From positions 1 through 64,000 of the forward strand of contig CAZYME010000012.1 of NCBI GenBank assembly GCA_964648115.1: a stretch of DNA of 64,000 bases, given 5' to 3'. The translations under genes and the position numbers were made by a program. The notes beneath the pieces were generated by a model. It was not told the DNA's origin, ran no database searches, and saw only the letters and a program-made list of their open reading frames with translations. Below, one piece after another: positions 60,290 to 64,000 of the stretch (position 1 is the stretch's first letter; each line of letters opens with the position of its first letter). The stretch is from CAZYME01 sp964648115. Lineage in GTDB: Bacteria; Pseudomonadota; Gammaproteobacteria; Legionellales; Legionellaceae.

Positions 60290-61135
60290 TTAATAACGTC
60301 GCAACTCTTCACAAAATAACTGCCCTAAAAATAATAAAACCCCTATTAAATCGGCAACCCCGCCGGGGCTGATGCCTTCTTTTGAGAACTCATGGTGAAT
60401 TTCAAGCGCTTTTTCTTTGCGTGTTTTCAAGCAGGGAATGGCTAATAGGTCAGCAGCAATGTATTTTGCATAATCTAACCCCAATCTACCTTTTTTATAT
60501 AAGACATTGGTATCATCTATTTTTATCAAGAGTTCTAAATATGCAAATAAACAGGCTGTATCTAATGATTTGGTATCTGCAAATAAAGCAATAAAAGCAG
60601 GCAGCAATTGGAAAACCAGATCATAGCCTTGTATTGCCATTTGTATTGCATCAATTACTTTACGCTCTCTGCGTACGCTGGCTCCATGACTATTTGGGTT
60701 TGCGTTGTGTCCCACTAAATTAGTTTCCCAGTCTCTTAGTAATTGTTGGTGTAGCTCAGTAGGAGTAAAGCCTTTTTGTTCGCGTGTTAGCTTAGCTACA
60801 GAAACACAAAAAATACCCAATGCAAAGATAGCCCCGCGGTGGGTGTTAACACCCCGTGTTTTCTCAAGCATTCGTTGCTCGGCTTGGATTGCTGTGCGTT
60901 TTAGATGCTCAAAAGAGTGGTTCATTACGCCCTCTCTCGAGATTTGATAAAAGTAATGACGTAATGTAAACATACTACGATAAAACGTCTCACCATTCAT
61001 ATCATGGTGAGCACCTGAATCCACGAAACTCACTAATCCAGGCTTTGGATAGGCTTTTACTTCAAAGTACAAAGCCCTTACTGCCATTTTAGCTAAAGAT
61101 CTATCACAACAAGGGATAGCTTGCATATAACTCAT
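60290..61135 (-). CDS. mdcB: Triphosphoribosyl-dephospho-CoA synthase
   Basis: Makes the 2'-(5''-triphosphoribosyl)-3'-dephospho-CoA precursor of the malonate decarboxylase cofactor. It has 281 residues, the usual length. CitG/MdcB motifs: VKAYPKPGLVSFVDSGAHHDM near 27-47, RGVNTHRGAIFALG, and KEGISPGGVADLIGVLLF near the end. It overlaps the mdcG end by 32 bases. Last gene of the mdc set in this window. Confidence 0.95.
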   Translation of the reverse strand: MSYMQAIPCCDRSLAKMAVRALYFEVKAYPKPGLVSFVDSGAHHDMNGETFYRSMFTLRHYFYQISREGVMNHSFEHLKRTAIQAEQRMLEKTRGVNTHRGAIFALGIFCVSVAKLTREQKGFTPTELHQQLLRDWETNLVGHNANPNSHGASVRRERKVIDAIQMAIQGYDLVFQLLPAFIALFADTKSLDTACLFAYLELLIKIDDTNVLYKKGRLGLDYAKYIAADLLAIPCLKTRKEKALEIHHEFSKEGISPGGVADLIGVLLFLGQLFCEELRRY

Positions 61136-61739
61136 CTCTTGATATTAAGTGCACCTTGTCTCGCGTTTTGCATAATAATTTATTGGCGGATAAATTAAGT
61201 AACTCTTTGATAGCAATATCTCCTATTTTTTTAAAACGGAGTTCTCCATCAATAGCCCTATTAAATGTACTGTTTAATAAACAGATTAATTCTTTTAATA
61301 TAGCTATAGAATATTGAGGTGAATAGTTAATCAGTAAATCAAGATCAGATGCTTCATCCACTACTCTTTGATCTGACAAATAATGGTATAGAAATGAGCC
61401 ATAAACGGCTATATCTTCAGGCAGTTTGTGTAGCCCCCTCACTCCATAACAACGAATAAAAAAATCCTCCATATCCACTAGTTTGGGTAGCGACTGCTGC
61501 CTTACTACATCAACCTTGTCTATTGTTAGACTTACGCGGTATTTTTTATTATCAAAAAAAAGGGGTAAACCCAGGTTGACCGTTTCATCAGAGGTTTGTC
61601 TTGCATAAACACATGGCAATCCATTTTTTAGCCAATCAACAACGTGTTTATGAATAACATCATTATCATAGTGCAATGATTGGATAGAAAAGCGTGACTG
61701 GCTATCAATAAAAACCAAATCATGCCGCTGCGCTATCAT
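61104..61739 (-). CDS. mdcG: Malonate decarboxylase holo-ACP synthase (phosphoribosyl-dephospho-CoA transferase)
   Basis: Attaches the prosthetic group to the acyl-carrier domain of malonate decarboxylase. It has 211 residues. The nucleotidyltransferase motif VYGSFLYHYLSDQRVVDEAS then DLDLLI (metal Asp residues) is seen. It overlaps mdcE by 4 bases and mdcB by 32 bases, so the three are coupled. Confidence 0.93.
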   Translation of the reverse strand: MIAQRHDLVFIDSQSRFSIQSLHYDNDVIHKHVVDWLKNGLPCVYARQTSDETVNLGLPLFFDNKKYRVSLTIDKVDVVRQQSLPKLVDMEDFFIRCYGVRGLHKLPEDIAVYGSFLYHYLSDQRVVDEASDLDLLINYSPQYSIAILKELICLLNSTFNRAIDGELRFKKIGDIAIKELLNLSANKLLCKTRDKVHLISRDELYASYPLL

Positions 61740-62443
61740 GAGTAATTAGCCACCTTATTGATAAGCGAATAAGCCAATTTTCTTCCTCCGCGCTTTTCTC
61801 CCAAGAAAGCTCGGTTATCTTGCGTTTCATTTTCTCTTGTGGCTACACCTATTTTTTCTGCAAGCTCAGATAGGGGAGCGATTTCGTGCAAACCACCTAA
61901 CTCATAGAAATTATGGACTCCAGGGGCAAATACGGGGAGTGTTTTACTGAGCTTTTGCAGTGTGCTCAGTTCAATTTTGGTTACTTTCGCAATCCCTTCA
62001 AGCCACATTACAGCTAATTCAGCGTCAGGTAAGGCTAATATGGTATCCGCCATCAAACCATAGGCGATAAAAGCTCCCCCAAGGGCTTGGTTATATATTA
62101 GCGATATTAATCTGTTACCTTGTTTTCGTAAGCATTCTAAACATTCGAGCAAATGGCCAAAATATTGATGCATACCAAGCCACTCGTCACGCATTGCTAA
62201 TTGCTGGCCGGCAACATCAACTAGGAGTAATACAGGTGCTTTTGACTGGCTTTCCAATATTTCTATTACTTTTTGTGCCATGATCAGCGCTTGTTCTGCA
62301 CCTAGGAATGTGGATTCTTTAACGCCTAGAATATGAATGGGTTGATTTTTAAGAGAAGCTTTGCCGTAAATGACGGATTGGCATTCTGTCAGGGGGATGT
62401 CTGTGGTGAATATGTGTTTTATTAGATCTTTTAGTGAGATCAT
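61736..62443 (-). CDS. mdcE: Malonate decarboxylase gamma subunit
   Basis: Carboxyltransferase-like subunit that, with the beta subunit, releases CO2 from malonyl-ACP. It has 235 residues from ATG at 62443, which has AGGAG 9 bases upstream; a longer frame is rejected. Motifs: VLLLVDVAGQQLAMRDEWLG and IYNQALGGAFIAYGLMAD, as in MdcE. It is 218 bases downstream of the mdcC-mdcD fusion gene, the gap being filled by a palindromic repeat. Confidence 0.9.
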   Translation of the reverse strand: MISLKDLIKHIFTTDIPLTECQSVIYGKASLKNQPIHILGVKESTFLGAEQALIMAQKVIEILESQSKAPVLLLVDVAGQQLAMRDEWLGMHQYFGHLLECLECLRKQGNRLISLIYNQALGGAFIAYGLMADTILALPDAELAVMWLEGIAKVTKIELSTLQKLSKTLPVFAPGVHNFYELGGLHEIAPLSELAEKIGVATRENETQDNRAFLGEKRGGRKLAYSLINKVANYS

Positions 62444-62537
62444 TCCTTTGTGCTCCTGATAATTCTTCTGATATTTCCTTGCTTTGAAAACATTGTAACT
62501 CCCGCTTTCGCACATAGGCGTCAACTTATGAAAATTG

Positions 62538-62605
62538 CCGTCTTTGCGAACGCAGTGAAGCAACCCAGTGCCCCTGGATTGCTTCGCTAACGCTCGCAAA
62601 GACGG
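62538..62605. repeat. Inverted repeat inside the mdc operon
   Basis: ccgtctttgcgaacgcagtg and the matching cgctaacgctcgcaaagacgg form an almost continuous palindrome with a short loop. It is the same family as the inner palindrome at 7860-7947. It sits between mdcD and mdcE, so it is transcribed and may alter the ratio of subunits. Confidence 0.8.
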
Positions 62606-62661
62606 TTGTTTTTTTACCCACTTTCATTAAGTTAACACCGCGTGGACGACAGGTATTTTTC

Positions 62662-63846
62662 TTACGATTTAATCACCTTTGCTGCACTTAAAAAATCTTT
62701 CTCGTTCATATCAAAAACAATTGTTGCGAATTCTGGGTGTGTCTTATTTAAGTACTCTCCCTCTTCCTGGCAACCTGCAGTTTCTTCAATACGTTTTTTT
62801 AATAGCTGATGTTTTTGCTTTACCGAGGCTAAATCAATAGGAACTTTTTTATCTATAGCTTTCAGAAGCGCTGCTCGTATCGAACTCGCATCAGAACCTA
62901 CATAGCCCTGTGCCACATCTTGCAAGTACCGTGTTTTACCACCGTAAACTCGCCATACTAATGCTCTATCTCGTGCATCAAAAGCCTCATTGCCTGCCAC
63001 AGCTTCAATAACCTCTGGGCCTGATACACCAATGCGGCCTATTTCATTAATGATAAGATAATCAAAACATGCTGAAATTATACCCATACCGCCGAACGCA
63101 CCATTTTTGCCACACACAACCCCAATGGTCATAACACCTTTATTTCTTGCTTCAAAAATAGCCCTGATTGCTTCTGAAATCGCAATTTCTCCTGCATTTG
63201 CCTCGTGCAAACGCACCCCACCACTATCGATTAGGACAATGACTGCATCTACATTTGATTTAACCGCTGCTTCGAAAAGTCCTGTTAGTTTAGCGCCATG
63301 AATTTCACCAACGGCGCCACCCATAAAATCCTTTTGCTGAGCCGCAACCAGTATCTTTTTTTCCTGTAAGCATGCTGAGCCAATCACGATGCCATCGTCC
63401 GCTTGACCGGGTAAATTTAGCTTTGCTAAGTGAGGACTATAAAGTTTTTCATCTGCAAGCCATTCAACAAACGAATTACTATCAAAAATGGCATTAATTC
63501 TTTCACGAGCCCCTAGCTCCAAATAATTTTTAGCCTCCCCTTGATAACCTTGAAAAGCTTCTAGGGCCTGTCGCAAGCGCAGGGACACAACTGCCGGAGT
63601 AGCACCATTGTCGGTAAGCGTAAATTGCAAACCGACCGGATGATATTCCTTAACAAAATCCTCAATCACTTTTTTCCAAATAGAATTGTAATTCTCCATC
63701 ATGGTTTCGACATTAAATACCGTTTGCAGGGTCTTGTTTTCCTCAGCAATAACCTCCAAATTACCCGACCCCACAACACCGCACACTACCTTTTTACCTT
63801 GGCAACGTTCCCCAGGAATAGTAAAACGAAATACCATCTTAGTCAT
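62662..63846 (-). CDS. Fused malonate decarboxylase delta (acyl carrier) and beta subunits
   Basis: A 394-residue protein that joins two subunits that are separate in Klebsiella. Residues 1 to about 98 match MdcC, the acyl carrier subunit, with VVGSGNLEV (24-32; Ser27 at the cofactor attachment place) and DNGATPAVVSLRLRQALE. Residues about 105-394 match MdcD, the carboxyltransferase beta subunit (SFVEWLADEKLYSPHL, QQKDFMGGAVGEIHGAKLTG, VLIDSGGVRLHEANAGE, GRIGVSGPEVIEAVAG). No stop or frameshift lies between. ATG at 63846 has AAGGGAG 5 bases upstream, and mdcA ends 10 bases before it. Confidence 0.9.
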   Translation of the reverse strand: MTKMVFRFTIPGERCQGKKVVCGVVGSGNLEVIAEENKTLQTVFNVETMMENYNSIWKKVIEDFVKEYHPVGLQFTLTDNGATPAVVSLRLRQALEAFQGYQGEAKNYLELGARERINAIFDSNSFVEWLADEKLYSPHLAKLNLPGQADDGIVIGSACLQEKKILVAAQQKDFMGGAVGEIHGAKLTGLFEAAVKSNVDAVIVLIDSGGVRLHEANAGEIAISEAIRAIFEARNKGVMTIGVVCGKNGAFGGMGIISACFDYLIINEIGRIGVSGPEVIEAVAGNEAFDARDRALVWRVYGGKTRYLQDVAQGYVGSDASSIRAALLKAIDKKVPIDLASVKQKHQLLKKRIEETAGCQEEGEYLNKTHPEFATIVFDMNEKDFLSAAKVIKS

Positions 63847-63856
63847 ATCTACTCCC

Positions 63857-64000
63857 TTACCAATTTCTAAATTTAACAGGCGGTTCGTATAAGCCATTAG
63901 AGCAGTCGACCAATTCGCGGATAGATTTTGCAGCAAGTAAATCCCTGGTGGCGTCAGATGGTTTAATTCCTAAATCTTCGGGACGTTGTATCACTCCTCT
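63857..64000 (-). CDS. mdcA: Malonate decarboxylase alpha subunit, C-terminal 47 residues
   Basis: The gene runs off the window end. The visible frame reads RGVIQRPEDLGIKPSDATRD and then LLAAKSIRELVDCSNG and LYEPPVKFRNW before TAA at 63857. This is the conserved tail of MdcA, the malonyl/acetyl transferase subunit. It ends 10 bases before the mdcC-mdcD fusion, so it is in the same operon. The rest cannot be judged. Confidence 0.9.
   Translation of the reverse strand, partial: RGVIQRPEDLGIKPSDATRDLLAAKSIRELVDCSNGLYEPPVKFRNW

Noticed and set aside
62444..62599. N-terminal extension of mdcE
   Set aside because: It reads through the palindromic repeat and lacks similarity to the family; ATG at 62443 has AGGAG upstream.
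1..64000. tRNA or rRNA genes
   Set aside because: No cloverleaf-like segment with a GGTTCGAATCC-type arm was seen in any gap by eye; a dedicated search could still find one.

Overview
The window looks like a chromosomal segment of a Legionella-type intracellular gammaproteobacterium. This is inferred from gene content: an AT-leaning genome, a type II secretion pseudopilin operon ordered as lspF-G-H-I-J-K, an eight-repeat Sel1 protein like LpnE, an EnhA-type L,D-transpeptidase, a sterol reductase of eukaryotic type, and several scattered genes with eukaryote-like or host-targeted domains (CDC123, SET, LRR, patatin, M91 protease, kinase-like fold). These last are the kind of gene that encodes Dot/Icm effectors. 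No rRNA, tRNA, CRISPR array, phage or transposase gene was seen.

Layout. 1-5 kb: a truncated GNAT gene, a GDSL hydrolase gene broken by a 23-bp tandem duplication, a CDC123/D123-family ATP-grasp gene, and an M91-type zinc protease followed by a small gene. 5-13.6 kb: htpG with a recognisable heat-shock promoter, a DUF4124 gene, glnA, and divergently the lspFGHIJK operon. 13.7-24.3 kb: a kinase-like effector candidate, secreted and outer-membrane proteins, an LpnE-like protein, YjdM, a TPR lipoprotein with a C-terminal CxxCH, MltA and an M13 peptidase. 24.6-33.5 kb: small stress-type proteins, a thioesterase, a periplasmic beta-carbonic anhydrase, and a compact operon (saccharopine dehydrogenase-like, ALDH7-like, FadN, thiolase, DUF2490) that looks catabolic, probably for lysine or fatty acids.

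33.7-43.6 kb: a patatin-like effector candidate and a HAD-LRR protein flanked by a 121-bp direct repeat, then the core cluster lnt, leuS, lptE, holA. 44-48.6 kb: a PAS-GGDEF cyclase, an MFS transporter and a SET-domain protein. 48.8-53.3 kb: the conserved accD-folC-SPOR-cvpA operon and an Old Yellow Enzyme relative. 53.6-60.2 kb: L,D-transpeptidase, RlpA, MHS transporter, GNAT, sterol delta-7 reductase, an LRR protein and a short helical protein. 60.3-64 kb: a malonate decarboxylase operon (mdcA tail, a fused mdcC-mdcD, mdcE, mdcG, mdcB) running off the window end.

Between the genes lies a dense set of palindromic repeats of several families. Some are nested inside one another and some sit inside operons. 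They look like non-autonomous mobile palindromes (REP/MITE-like).
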